Shown: one piece after another, positions 5,429 through 13,437 of the stretch
How positions within the stretch are numbered: position 1 is the first letter of the stretch
Layout of the letters: every line of letters begins with the position of its first letter
Virus record (IMG/VR): IMGVR_UViG_3300047333_000060
Coordinates: 1 to 24,449 of that record
DNA: 24,449 nt
Direction: 5' to 3' (one strand)
From: a virus
The notes under the pieces: model-generated
Told to the model about the DNA's origin: nothing
Database searches by the model: none
Seen by the model: the letters and a program-made list of their open reading frames with translations, nothing else
Program-made: the position numbers and the translations under genes

Positions 5429-6430
5429 TTAGGCCGTCACGTAGCTGAAGGAGGCGGGGTAGAGCCGCTTGGTGCCGCTGGTGGTCCACACCCCACCCGC
5501 GTTGTTCGGGATGATCATCACGTTCGAGCCGCCGATCTGGGTCGGGATGATCAGATAGGCGCCGAGGCCGAGCGTCGAGTTGTCCTCGGCCGCCATCACC
5601 GGCGAGTAGATTTGCTGCGAGACGCCCTGGATCCCGTTGGCCCAGCCCTGCAGGTAGAACTCGTTCGAGTTCGAGGTGAGCGCGCCGGTGTCGGGGATCG
5701 ACACGGTGACCATCGTGCCGTTCACCACATAGCGCACGGTCAGCGTCGGCTGCGTGGTCGCGCCGATCACCGTGACGACGAAGGTGCCGGAACTCCCGAA
5801 GAGGTTGGTCTGACGCAGGTACCGCCCGGGGCTGCCACTCGCGATCGCGTTCGGCTTGATGGTGGTGAGGCCGTTGTCGTCGGTCGCGGTCGAGGTCGCG
5901 GACCAGTAAAAAAGGCCGCCGTTGCCGTCGTTGACGAGCGTGCCGCCCTCGAGATCGATCACGAGGGTCTGGCCGGCGGCGAGGGCGGGAACTTGGGCCG
6001 CGCGCACCGAAGCTAGCACATCGTAACTCCGCATCGCGTTCGCGACGATGTCGGCGCCACCCAGGATGCTCGAGGTCGACACGGTCGCGAGGAGCGCGAG
6101 CAACGTCGTCGGGTCATTGATCGCGGTGAGGTTGTCGATCGACAGCACGAAGGCGCCGGTGCTGTCGACGATCACCATCTTGTGTGCGGTGCCCTGCGGC
6201 ACCCACACCGTGACCGGTGCGCCGCCGACGCTCTGCAAGCGGCCGGCGGAGGAGAGCGAGATCGGGTCCTGGTTCTCGGTGGTGCCGGTCGAATCGGTGT
6301 ACGTGGTGACGGGCGTCGTCGTGCCCGCGAGGTAGGTGTACACCGCGCCGTTCTGCAGCGGGATCCCGATGTTCGAGAACATCTGAATCAGGAGCGTGAT
6401 CGGCGACATGTAGTACGTGGTGGTGGCCAT
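5429..6430 (-). CDS. Tail protein with P22-tailspike-like head-binding domain
   Basis: The 333-aa product has a first domain (residues 8-105) with the order found in head-binding domains of P22-type tailspikes: a gain-of-strand segment (IPLQNGAVYTYLAGTTTPV), the step TDSTGTTENQDPISLSSAGR, then VTVWVPQGTAHKMVIVDSTG. Residues 130-200 contain a second small module common in phage tail proteins (LVIDLEGGTLVNDGNGGLFY ... SPGRYLRQ). The rest is a beta-rich C-terminal domain without catalytic motifs. It lies immediately before the larger spike gene. One reading is that this protein attaches to the tail hub and the 845-aa spike binds to it. It is too short to be a complete beta-helix spike itself. 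Confidence 0.72.
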   Translation of the reverse strand: MATTTYYMSPITLLIQMFSNIGIPLQNGAVYTYLAGTTTPVTTYTDSTGTTENQDPISLSSAGRLQSVGGAPVTVWVPQGTAHKMVIVDSTGAFVLSIDNLTAINDPTTLLALLATVSTSSILGGADIVANAMRSYDVLASVRAAQVPALAAGQTLVIDLEGGTLVNDGNGGLFYWSATSTATDDNGLTTIKPNAIASGSPGRYLRQTNLFGSSGTFVVTVIGATTQPTLTVRYVVNGTMVTVSIPDTGALTSNSNEFYLQGWANGIQGVSQQIYSPVMAAEDNSTLGLGAYLIIPTQIGGSNVMIIPNNAGGVWTTSGTKRLYPASFSYVTA

Positions 6431-6433
6431 GGC

Positions 6434-7759
6434 TCACTCGTAGGTGAATTCTGTTGCGTAACCGTGCGCTTTGAGTTTCGGGAGCTCCTCCGCGAGCTTC
6501 TCCCCGATGTCATCGCGATAGATCATGTTCGGGATGTGGAGCTCTTTGAGCGTGCCGTACGCACGCTCGGTCGCGCGCTTCACCGTCGAGCCCTGGCCGG
6601 AGACCACGCAGATGTAGTCCCCGGTCGTACACCACATCGGCTTTTCCGCCACCTTGTTGTCGCCGTCCATCTGCGGGAGGGTCTCGATCTTGACGGCTTG
6701 CGGCGACAGGTAGCCCTCGTTCTTCGCTGTGACACCATAGATCGGGATGCCATCGAGCTCGGCCTTGGTCGCTTTCGAGTACGGGTAGTCGGGCTGCGCG
6801 ATCACCACGCCGCACGCGATCTTAGGTTTCACCTCGAGGGAGTCGATCCCATGGCAGGCGTCCAGCATCCACTCGACCGGATCGTCTTTATGGCACCCCC
6901 ACATGATGTTCGCGGCCGGCCACCCGAGCCGCATGGTGAACTCCAAGGGCATCGCCTGGCCCTGCTCGTTCACGATGCAATTGACGTCGATGTCGCCCAG
7001 GTGCCCGAGCTCGACGAGTGCCTCCTCGAGGGGCGCGAGTACTTCTGTGCCGAGCTTCGATGTCGATACGTATTTCATGACGGTCCCGGCCTCGCCGCAA
7101 TTCGGACCCGCATCGCCGGAGAGGAGCTTCTTAAACTCGAAGTTCTCGTTGTAGGGACCGACGAAGCCGTCCTTGCCCATCCAGCGCGAGACACCCATCT
7201 CCACGCCCGGCACGAAGGTCTGCAGCATCACCGCGCCTTTCGGGTTCATCTTGAGGCGCTGCCAGCGATCGAGGCGCGCGACCATATCCGCCGCGGACTT
7301 CGCGACGTAGGAGAGACTCTTGTCGTCCTCATCGCCGAGCGTCTTGAAGACATACCGCTCGCCGGTCTTCATCACGTGCGCGCGGGCCGCTTCCAGGGTC
7401 GCAAACTCTTCGTAGGGCGGCACCTCGATCCCGTGCTTCTCGAAGAACGCCATCCCCAGGGCTCGCTTCACTTCGAGGGCTGCCGACCGTACCGACGGAC
7501 CGAAGATCGGAAAGCCCATTTTCTTCAGGCTGTCGAGCTTCGCCATGAACTCGTGGTTGCCGGTCGGCACGATGAGATCCGCCCACTTGGCCTCGGCTAG
7601 CCAGTTCTCGACGCGCTCGATGTGCTTGAAGCCGAGCCCCGTCTCCTTGTGGTTCTCCTTCGACATCCAGATCTTGACCTGGTGGCCGGCCTTCGCCGCG
7701 CGCACTGCGAGACCCATGCCCTCGCCCACCGAGTCTAAGTTGATGATCAGCACCTTCAC
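6434..7759 (-). CDS. PurD-like ATP-grasp ligase (GARS homologue) within the tail gene region
   Basis: The 441-aa product is close to the usual length of phosphoribosylamine-glycine ligase and aligns along its length by motif. MKVLIINLDSVGEGMGLAVR forms the N-terminal pre-ATP-grasp fold. KRALGMAFFEKHGI and RYVFKTLGDEDDKSLSYVAK match the ATP-binding subdomain. SGDAGPNCGEAG (214-225) corresponds to the GARS GDTGPNTGGMG block, PLEFTMRLGWPA (271-282) to LEFNARFGDPE, and VVSGQGSTVKRATERAYGTL ... YRDDIG to the C-terminal domain. The metal-ligand Asn of LEFN is Thr275 here and GDPE has become GWPA, so the substrate or metal site is altered. It is unlikely to be a plain purine enzyme. The gene overlaps the upstream ejection-protein gene by ATGA, so it is expressed late with virion proteins. 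The substrate is unknown. Confidence 0.78.
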   Translation of the reverse strand: MKVLIINLDSVGEGMGLAVRAAKAGHQVKIWMSKENHKETGLGFKHIERVENWLAEAKWADLIVPTGNHEFMAKLDSLKKMGFPIFGPSVRSAALEVKRALGMAFFEKHGIEVPPYEEFATLEAARAHVMKTGERYVFKTLGDEDDKSLSYVAKSAADMVARLDRWQRLKMNPKGAVMLQTFVPGVEMGVSRWMGKDGFVGPYNENFEFKKLLSGDAGPNCGEAGTVMKYVSTSKLGTEVLAPLEEALVELGHLGDIDVNCIVNEQGQAMPLEFTMRLGWPAANIMWGCHKDDPVEWMLDACHGIDSLEVKPKIACGVVIAQPDYPYSKATKAELDGIPIYGVTAKNEGYLSPQAVKIETLPQMDGDNKVAEKPMWCTTGDYICVVSGQGSTVKRATERAYGTLKELHIPNMIYRDDIGEKLAEELPKLKAHGYATEFTYE

Positions 7760-9831
7760 TGCTGCTGATCCGGAGGCGGATTGCGCAGTGCCTCACCGAT
7801 CGTAGGGGCGCCGGCGGGCGCCGCGCGCTTGACCGCGGCCGCGTTCCGCCGGCGTTTCTGCGACCTGGTCGCGCCCTTCGCCTCATCGACCAACGGATCA
7901 GAGACCGCCGCACGTCCCTGGCGCGCATCCTCGCCCGCCTTGTAGAGCTTGGTGACGGCACCCGCGACGGTCTTTGCAACGCCGCCGGCGAACGGGATCT
8001 CGGCGACCTTATCGAGCATGGAGACCAGGCGCGGCACGGTGTCGGAGCCCGCGACGCGACCCGATGGCGTGGTGCGCACGTCTTGTACGAGCTGGTTGAT
8101 ATCGCGCAGCCGCTTCACCTGCTCGGGGCTGAACAGCTGCTCGATCTTGCCGTCCTTGTCGAGCTCGTTGAAGAGGTTGCGAAACGAGGAGTTGAACTGC
8201 GTCGTCCCACCCTCGTTTTCGATCTCACGCTTGCCGGTCGCCGCCTCTTTCAGCTTGTCGATTACACCGCCGCGCAGATCCTTCATCGCCTGGCTGTCCT
8301 CGCCGAGCGTCGTCTTCAGGCGCCCGATATCTTCGGAGCTCGAGCGCAGCACCTTGTCGACGGTATCCTCGAGCGCGACGTGCCGGTCGATGCGAGTCGC
8401 GTCCGTGCCGAGCTTCTCATTGATGCGGGTGTCTTCAAACTCGAGCTTGTGCTTCTTGAAAGCGTCGCGCGCCGCGGTCCAGGCCTTCGCCGCCTCGGGC
8501 ACTTCCTCGAAGCTCTTGTCGATCGCCTTGATCACCTCGCCGGCGTAGTGCGCGTTGTCGCCGCCGCCCTTCGCGATCGACACCGCCTTCTTCCGGAGGT
8601 CGTCGAGCTCGTGGAGCTTGATCGGCCGGCGCTCGGTGAGCGGCATCGCCTCGCCATCGGGGCCCGGGACCTCGTGCTCGATGCCCGCCTTCTTCAGCCA
8701 CTGATTGACCCAGCCCAGGTGCTGGATCGCCGGGTTCAACACCTCGGGGTTGCCGCGCACGAATTCGTACATCGGATCCGGGGACACCTTCGCTTCGGGC
8801 TCGGTCTCGCGCGCGGTCTTGTAGAGCGTGTCGTAGTTCTTCTTCGAGGCGCGGATCTTCGCGCGCAGGCCCTCATCCTGCACGCTTTTGCCCACACCCT
8901 CGCGAGTCTTTGCGACTGCACCGGTCGACTCGCGCACGCTGTCGACGAGTTGGTGGAGACGCGTGTCCTGATCGGCCTTGGTGTCGCGGATCCCTTTGCC
9001 CGCGTCCGACTTGACTAGGTTTTCTTCTCGCGTGATTTGTGCGAGATCCCGGGTAACCTGGCCACGGGTCCCTTTAAGGCCCGCCGCATCCATCCGAGCC
9101 TTGCGCGCCACGGTCGCGGGGTCGAGACGATCCAGACTCGCACTGTCCTTTGCGATAGTTGTGATCGTGTCCTTGAGCCCCTGAGATAGGCCATTCCAAT
9201 CCACACCAACACGATCGCGTACATAGGCTTCGGCTCTCTCGGCGGCGGAGGTTGCGCGCGCAGCGCCTGATGTTGCGCCTCCGGCAGCACTGGTGTCACG
9301 CCCGACGACGCGCCCTACTTTGCCGGCGAGCTCGGGCGCGACCACCGCGGGCAGCGCCTGGATCACGGTGTTGACAACGGCGCCGACGAGCGGTGAGCCC
9401 GTGAGGTCGGTCGCCTTCTTGCCCGCCCAATCGGCGCCTTGGGCAAGCTTGTTGAACGGGAGCGCCGCGGCTTCGGTCGTCGCCTGTCCTGCCTCGGTGC
9501 GCGGCCTATAGGTGAGCGCGTCCTGCACCTGGGTAACGCGGTCGGCCGCCGAGGTGTTGTCCTTCGAGGGCGCGACCAGGTTGTGGATCCCCTGGCCGAT
9601 GCCGGCGAGCCCGCCGGCGGCGGTCGCGAGGAGGCCGGAGCCGAGCGATGCGCCCGCCTCGAGCGGAGCAGCGACCGCTTCGCCATAGGCCTTCGCACCG
9701 CGCGCGACCAGGCCGGGCTTCTGCTCGCCGCGCGTCTTGAGGTATGACCCGAGGCGCTGCACCGCCGCCGTGTCGCCGGCTTTATCGGCGTTGCGGATCG
9801 CGGTGTAGATCTGGTCGTCGGTCGCTTCCAC
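7756..9831 (-). CDS. Large internal virion / DNA ejection protein (P22 gp16-like by position)
   Basis: The 691-aa product starts at GTG 9831, one base after the previous stop (TGA-G-GTG), and ends overlapping the PurD-like gene. Residues 1-40 are helical (ATDDQIYTAIRNADKAGDTA). Residues 50-85 and 145-175 contain Ala/Gly-rich hydrophobic stretches (LGSGLLATAAGGLAGIGQGI; GAVVNTVIQALPAVVAPELA) that could enter membranes. The central 250-600 region is long, charged and helical with coiled-coil character. The C-terminus is basic (ATRSQKRRRNAAAVKRAAPA). Third in a row of three such proteins after the tail hub genes, it matches the gp7-gp20-gp16 order of P22, whose products are ejected to form the channel for DNA entry. 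Homology to gp16 itself is not evident by eye. Confidence 0.65.
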   Translation of the reverse strand: MEATDDQIYTAIRNADKAGDTAAVQRLGSYLKTRGEQKPGLVARGAKAYGEAVAAPLEAGASLGSGLLATAAGGLAGIGQGIHNLVAPSKDNTSAADRVTQVQDALTYRPRTEAGQATTEAAALPFNKLAQGADWAGKKATDLTGSPLVGAVVNTVIQALPAVVAPELAGKVGRVVGRDTSAAGGATSGAARATSAAERAEAYVRDRVGVDWNGLSQGLKDTITTIAKDSASLDRLDPATVARKARMDAAGLKGTRGQVTRDLAQITREENLVKSDAGKGIRDTKADQDTRLHQLVDSVRESTGAVAKTREGVGKSVQDEGLRAKIRASKKNYDTLYKTARETEPEAKVSPDPMYEFVRGNPEVLNPAIQHLGWVNQWLKKAGIEHEVPGPDGEAMPLTERRPIKLHELDDLRKKAVSIAKGGGDNAHYAGEVIKAIDKSFEEVPEAAKAWTAARDAFKKHKLEFEDTRINEKLGTDATRIDRHVALEDTVDKVLRSSSEDIGRLKTTLGEDSQAMKDLRGGVIDKLKEAATGKREIENEGGTTQFNSSFRNLFNELDKDGKIEQLFSPEQVKRLRDINQLVQDVRTTPSGRVAGSDTVPRLVSMLDKVAEIPFAGGVAKTVAGAVTKLYKAGEDARQGRAAVSDPLVDEAKGATRSQKRRRNAAAVKRAAPAGAPTIGEALRNPPPDQQQ

Positions 9832-9832
9832 C

Positions 9833-11314
9833 TCACTGCACCCCGTGCTTCGCCAGAATCGCCGCGATGTCGTCGGGCACCTGCTGAGCTGGGCCCGAGG
9901 TGCCCTGGCCCGGGCGAGCTGCCGGCGGCGCCGCGGGTGGTGTTGCTCCCGGTGCGGCCGCGGGCCCGGCGCCCGGAAGCGCGGTGCTCGAGGTCTCGGC
10001 GATCGTCTGATCCGCAGCCGCTCGAGCGCCGGCCGCTTCCTCCTTCACCGCCTTCACCAGCGCATCGACCGCCTGCTGCGAGTTCGCGGTGTTGAAGAGC
10101 TCGTGAATGTGCGCGCGCTTCTCGACGTCGGTGCCCGAGCGCGCGGCCAGCTGGTTGTAGGCATTCTCGAGCGCCTGCATCTTGGTCTTGAAGCGCAGCA
10201 GCTTCGGATCCGAGATCGCGGTGTCCGACTTCTGTCGCAGCTGCTCGTACGGCACGAAGGTGCCGCGCGGTACATCCTTCGAAGCATCGAGCACCTGGTC
10301 GCCGAACGTGTCGAGCTCGTTGGTCGCGAGCGAGACCTTGCCGATCTGACCGCCCGCGGTCTGCGCCGCTTTGGTCTCGGCCGCGAGTTTCAACTTGCCC
10401 GACTTGATGCCCTGGGCGATGTCGCCGGCGCTCATCTCCGGATGGTTTCGGAGCAGCCCGTCGATCGTCGACTTGATCTGCGCCTGGCTGCGCAGGCCCG
10501 CCGGCAGCGAGACATTCGCATCGGCGAGCGCCGCCAGGAGATCCGACTCCTGGTCGGAGAAGCCCGCGGACTTCGCTTTCGCAGCAGCTTCTTGCGCGCG
10601 GTCGTGCCGCTCCTTCTCGTCTTCGCCGCGCTCGCGCGTCGACTCGGCCGCAGCGCCGGTGTCGGCCTTCATCTGCTCGATGCGCTGTTTGATCGCCGCC
10701 TGCCCTTGCTTCGACTTGGCTTCGAACCCCTCGAGCGTCGCGAGCCCGATCGGCCCCTGCTTCGAGGCGGCCTGGATCTGCTGGATGACCTGCGGGGAGA
10801 GTGCGCTCTCGCCGTTCGGGAGCTTCGTCCCCTGCAGCTGCTGGAGCGCCCTGGGGAGCTGCTGCGCGACGTAGGCATCCGCCGCCTGCTGTCCGCTCGT
10901 CTGCTTGATCTGACGCGCCTGGGCGACGATCGGGTCGATCGCCGAGACGATCACGCCTTGCTGGTGGTCCAAGAGCTCGTACTGATCGAGCTGCGCCTGG
11001 ATCTTGCCGGAGGAGAGCTTCGCCGCGTTCGACTGGAAGTCCATCGCCGCGCGCGGGCTCACCTTCTGGAGCTTCTCCGCGGTCTCGAGCACACCCTGCG
11101 GTGTGTCGTACTTCGCGCCCTTCAGGATCTCGTTCGCTTTGACGTCCTCGTCCTCCTTGCGATTCGCCTGGCGCATGGCGAGCTTGTTCATCTGCTCGCG
11201 ATCGAGCGCGTCGCGGATGGTGAGGCCGGCCTCGGCGCCTTTGACGGCCGAGCCCGGGATGTCTATGCCTCCCAGGTTGCCGATCTGCGAGATGCTGTTC
11301 GGGTCGATGGCCAT
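9833..11314 (-). CDS. Internal virion / DNA ejection protein (P22 gp20-like by position)
   Basis: The 493-aa product starts at ATG 11314 with ribosome binding site aggaaa 8 bases upstream. The N-terminus has a short hydrophobic/Gly segment (IGNLGGIDIPGSAVKGAEAG), then the sequence is almost entirely predicted helix, very rich in Ala, Gln, Lys and Glu (AQLDQYELLDHQQGVIVSAI; EDEKERHDRAQEAAAKAKSA). A Pro/Ala-rich linker follows at about 450-480, then a final short helix (DDIAAILAKHGVQ). This composition is typical of podoviral ejection proteins packed around the portal. There are no catalytic motifs and no transglycosylase signature. The identification rests on composition and on the neighbouring ejection-type genes. 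Confidence 0.62.
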   Translation of the reverse strand: MAIDPNSISQIGNLGGIDIPGSAVKGAEAGLTIRDALDREQMNKLAMRQANRKEDEDVKANEILKGAKYDTPQGVLETAEKLQKVSPRAAMDFQSNAAKLSSGKIQAQLDQYELLDHQQGVIVSAIDPIVAQARQIKQTSGQQAADAYVAQQLPRALQQLQGTKLPNGESALSPQVIQQIQAASKQGPIGLATLEGFEAKSKQGQAAIKQRIEQMKADTGAAAESTRERGEDEKERHDRAQEAAAKAKSAGFSDQESDLLAALADANVSLPAGLRSQAQIKSTIDGLLRNHPEMSAGDIAQGIKSGKLKLAAETKAAQTAGGQIGKVSLATNELDTFGDQVLDASKDVPRGTFVPYEQLRQKSDTAISDPKLLRFKTKMQALENAYNQLAARSGTDVEKRAHIHELFNTANSQQAVDALVKAVKEEAAGARAAADQTIAETSSTALPGAGPAAAPGATPPAAPPAARPGQGTSGPAQQVPDDIAAILAKHGVQ

Positions 11315-11323
11315 GTCAGTTTC

Positions 11324-12034
11324 CTAATAAGGCGTGTTGATCAGGTAGCCGGCCTGGTTGCCACCGAGGGCCATGGTCCCGCCGCCACCACCGCCGCCAG
11401 CAACACCACCGCCGCCCTGATTCATGAGCGCGCCGATCGTCTGGTTCTCGACGTACTGGTTGCTCGAGTTGCCGATCGCGTTCGAGATGCCGGCGGCCTC
11501 GCCGATGTCGATGTTGGCGAGGTTGTTCCCCTGATTGGTGGCGATGCTCGAGAGATTGTTGCCCGCGTTGGCGATCGCCGAGCCCGTATTCGAGGCGGCG
11601 TTCTGACCGATCGTCACCGCGCTTTGCGCATTCTGCAGCGCCTGCTCGTAGGTCTGGTCGGCGAGGCCGGTGTTGTACGAGTCGAGCGCGGTGAGCGTGT
11701 TGCCCGAGACGCCACCCGAGGCAGAGGCGGCGTTCAGGATGCCGGTCTCGCCCTGCTGCTTGGTGAACTGATAGCCGGGCGTGTTCTGCAGCGCTGTGAG
11801 CTCGCCGGCGGTGCCGCCTTTGCCTAGACCTAAGAGGTTCTTGTACTGCGCGATCGCATCGGTGCCGAGCGCCGAGTAGGGCGCTTCTTGCTGCTCCTGC
11901 TGCTGCACGGCCCACTGCTGCTCGCCGGCGGCCGTGGTCGCCGCGCCCGTGGTAGCGCCCGCGGCCATCGAGCCCGCGACTCCCGTGCCGACTGCTGCCA
12001 CCGCGCCTGCCGCTATAACTGCCGCCGCTACCAT
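11324..12034 (-). CDS. Internal virion / DNA transfer protein (P22 gp7-like)
   Basis: The 236-aa product starts at ATG 12034 with ribosome binding site ggagg 6 bases upstream. Residues 1-37 are an Ala/Gly-rich hydrophobic N-terminus (MVAAAVIAAGAVAAVGTGVA), plausible as a membrane-active or cleavable segment. Residues 80-130 hold the pattern NTPGYQFTKQQGETGILNAA ... GGVSGNTLTALDSYNTGLADQ. I recognise this from small podoviral DNA transfer/injection proteins, where NTPGYQF and a following GxxSGxxLxAL are recurrent. The C-terminus has a run of about 12 glycines broken by VA. It is the first and smallest of three consecutive ejection-type genes. Confidence 0.68.
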   Translation of the reverse strand: MVAAAVIAAGAVAAVGTGVAGSMAAGATTGAATTAAGEQQWAVQQQEQQEAPYSALGTDAIAQYKNLLGLGKGGTAGELTALQNTPGYQFTKQQGETGILNAASASGGVSGNTLTALDSYNTGLADQTYEQALQNAQSAVTIGQNAASNTGSAIANAGNNLSSIATNQGNNLANIDIGEAAGISNAIGNSSNQYVENQTIGALMNQGGGGVAGGGGGGGTMALGGNQAGYLINTPY

Positions 12035-12035
12035 G

Positions 12036-12491
12036 TCAGCCTCCGATCCATTTCGCGTAGTAGGTCTCGACCTTCGTAAAGCCGAGGCGCTCGAACATCC
12101 AGGCGGCCGAGAAGTGATCCTTCACGCCCGCGAAGATACGGTGCACGCCCCTCGCCCGCGCGAGCTTCTCGACGAGCGCGAACATCTCGAGGCCCATGCG
12201 CGCGCCGCGTGCGTCCGGCCGCACCCAGTAGATGTCCGTGGTCAGCGTGATGCAGGTGCGGTAGTGCAGGCCCGGCGCAACAAAGTTCACGCTGTAGCCG
12301 GCGAGCGTGCCGTCCTCGCGCGCGGTTACCACCATCACCATCCCCGCCTCGTGCCGGCGCTGGTACTCGTTGTAGTCGGGATCGAGCGGCACCTGGTCCT
12401 TGTCGAGCGCGAGCTCCTTCCAGTGCGCCGGAAAGAGCGGCTTCGCCTCGAGGACAAACTCCGGGTATTGCTCTTCTTGCACGGTGATCAT
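12036..12491 (-). CDS. GNAT-family N-acetyltransferase
   Basis: The 151-aa product starts at an ATG overlapping the hydroxylase stop (ATGA). It has the GNAT order: central strands (MVMVVTAREDGTLAGYSVNF, residues 51-70), a strand TLTTDIYWV leading into the acetyl-CoA loop RPDARGARMG (91-100, a variant of the R/Q-x-x-G-x-A/G motif), the helix LEMFALVEKLARARGVHRIF, and the terminal FERLGFTKVETYYAKWI. The length fits a single-domain GNAT. Acetyltransferases of this kind occur between tail hub and ejection genes in several podoviruses, from memory. The acceptor is unknown; the context suggests a virion protein or host surface component, not antibiotic resistance. Confidence 0.8.
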   Translation of the reverse strand: MITVQEEQYPEFVLEAKPLFPAHWKELALDKDQVPLDPDYNEYQRRHEAGMVMVVTAREDGTLAGYSVNFVAPGLHYRTCITLTTDIYWVRPDARGARMGLEMFALVEKLARARGVHRIFAGVKDHFSAAWMFERLGFTKVETYYAKWIGG

Positions 12492-13183
12492 GCTTCTCCA
12501 GCCTTGCCCATCATCACCGCGAGCGACGTGGTGAATTCGGGCTCCTCCGCGAGGATGCGCTTCGCATTCTTGATCTGCTCGGGCCCGATCACGGAGCCGA
12601 GCGGCACCGTCTGCGGCAGAAGCCCTTCGGGCGGCGCGTGGAAGGTGCGCACGTCGATGATCAGGTGGATGCGATCGAGCACGCCGTTGTTGCGCACCTC
12701 GTGCTCGAGCTCGTTCCGGAAGTGCCAGAGCGAGCCCGTCTTCATGTGGATCTCTTCATCGCCGCAGCGGATGAGAGCGCCCGGGGACGACTGCAGCACC
12801 GCGTGGTAGCGGCTCCAGTACTCGGCGTGCACCGGCGTATCGGCGTGCGGGAAGATGCGCCCGCCCGGGCGGAGCTTGTTGATCATGCAGCGGCCGAGGC
12901 GCTCGCCCTGCACGCGCTGCATCAGCGGGAAGATGATGTCGCGCGCCGCCGGCAGGTGCCGGTAGCCGTCCATCCACACACACTCGTGCTGGTCCTTGCT
13001 CGAGCGCTCGAGCTCGGTGACGCTCGCCGGCGGGAAGCGCAGGAAGATCGTCTCGGTGTCGCCGAACGGGCCTTGCGGATAATCGCGCAGGTACGTGTCC
13101 GCCTTCCAGAGCTCGGGCAGCAGGTGGATCTGGTGCAAGAGCGGCACCGGGTCGATGTTCCCGAGCAGCATGAAGTTCTTCAT
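12488..13183 (-). CDS. Aspartyl/asparaginyl hydroxylase-like 2-oxoglutarate/Fe(II) oxygenase
   Basis: The 231-aa product starts at ATG 13183, overlapping the previous stop (ATGA). The central part follows the Asp_Arg_Hydrox (PF05118-type) layout: KLRPGGRIFPHADTPVH with His113-x-Asp115 as the iron-binding pair, SRYHAVLQ (124-131), GSLWHFRNELEHEVRNNG with His161 as the distal iron ligand, and DRIHLIIDVR with Arg171 as the likely 2-oxoglutarate carboxylate ligand. All expected active-site residues are therefore present. The family hydroxylates Asp/Asn residues of proteins or acts on small molecules. Here it is sandwiched between tail-hub and ejection genes and coupled to a GNAT gene. A virion-protein substrate is an inference. 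Confidence 0.78.
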   Translation of the reverse strand: MKNFMLLGNIDPVPLLHQIHLLPELWKADTYLRDYPQGPFGDTETIFLRFPPASVTELERSSKDQHECVWMDGYRHLPAARDIIFPLMQRVQGERLGRCMINKLRPGGRIFPHADTPVHAEYWSRYHAVLQSSPGALIRCGDEEIHMKTGSLWHFRNELEHEVRNNGVLDRIHLIIDVRTFHAPPEGLLPQTVPLGSVIGPEQIKNAKRILAEEPEFTTSLAVMMGKAGEA

Positions 13184-13437
13184 ACCGACGCTCCGGAGGC
13201 GTTGACCCACACGGGCCCGGTCGGATTCGAGAGCCAGATCGGAATGCCGAGCGTCTTGTCGAAGTAGGGCTTGCCCACGTAGAGACCGCTGGTCGGCCGC
13301 TGCGCCGTTGTGCCGGAATTGGAGCAGTCCTGCAGGATCAGCTGCGCGGTCGAGAACCAGCCCGCCCAGGCCGGCGTGAAGTGCGTGCGGTCCTGGAACA
13401 TCGGCAGCGCCGGCAGACCCCCGAGGGGCGAGCTCAT
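13180..13437 (-). CDS. 85-aa small virion-associated protein, unknown function
   Basis: The ATG at 13437 overlaps the gp10-like stop (ATGA) and the stop overlaps the hydroxylase start. The product contains TAWAG-type aromatic residues (HFTPAWAGWFSTAQLIL) and ends with RPTSGLYVGKPYFDKTLGIP and WVNASGASV. The pattern of x-Y-x-G-x-x-Y-F-D-x-T-L-G-x-P-I-W ending in W-V-N-A-S-G is a small beta module often found in short phage tail proteins and at fibre ends. It is likely a minor tail or attachment protein, with no enzymatic motif. Confidence 0.65.
   Translation of the reverse strand: MSSPLGGLPALPMFQDRTHFTPAWAGWFSTAQLILQDCSNSGTTAQRPTSGLYVGKPYFDKTLGIPIWLSNPTGPVWVNASGASV

Noticed and set aside
2880-5489. 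869-codon minus-strand open frame overlapping the tailspike in another frame
   Set aside because: Composition is His/Arg/Asp-rich low-information sequence typical of a shadow frame in GC-rich DNA; the 845-aa frame has clear spike motifs.
4538-6016. 492-codon plus-strand open frame opposite the tail genes
   Set aside because: Antisense shadow rich in Arg, Val, Asp and His with no domain features.
9845-11827. 660-codon plus-strand open frame opposite the ejection-protein genes
   Set aside because: Arg/Leu/Val-rich antisense shadow crossing the junction of two well-supported minus-strand genes; no ribosome binding site or motif.
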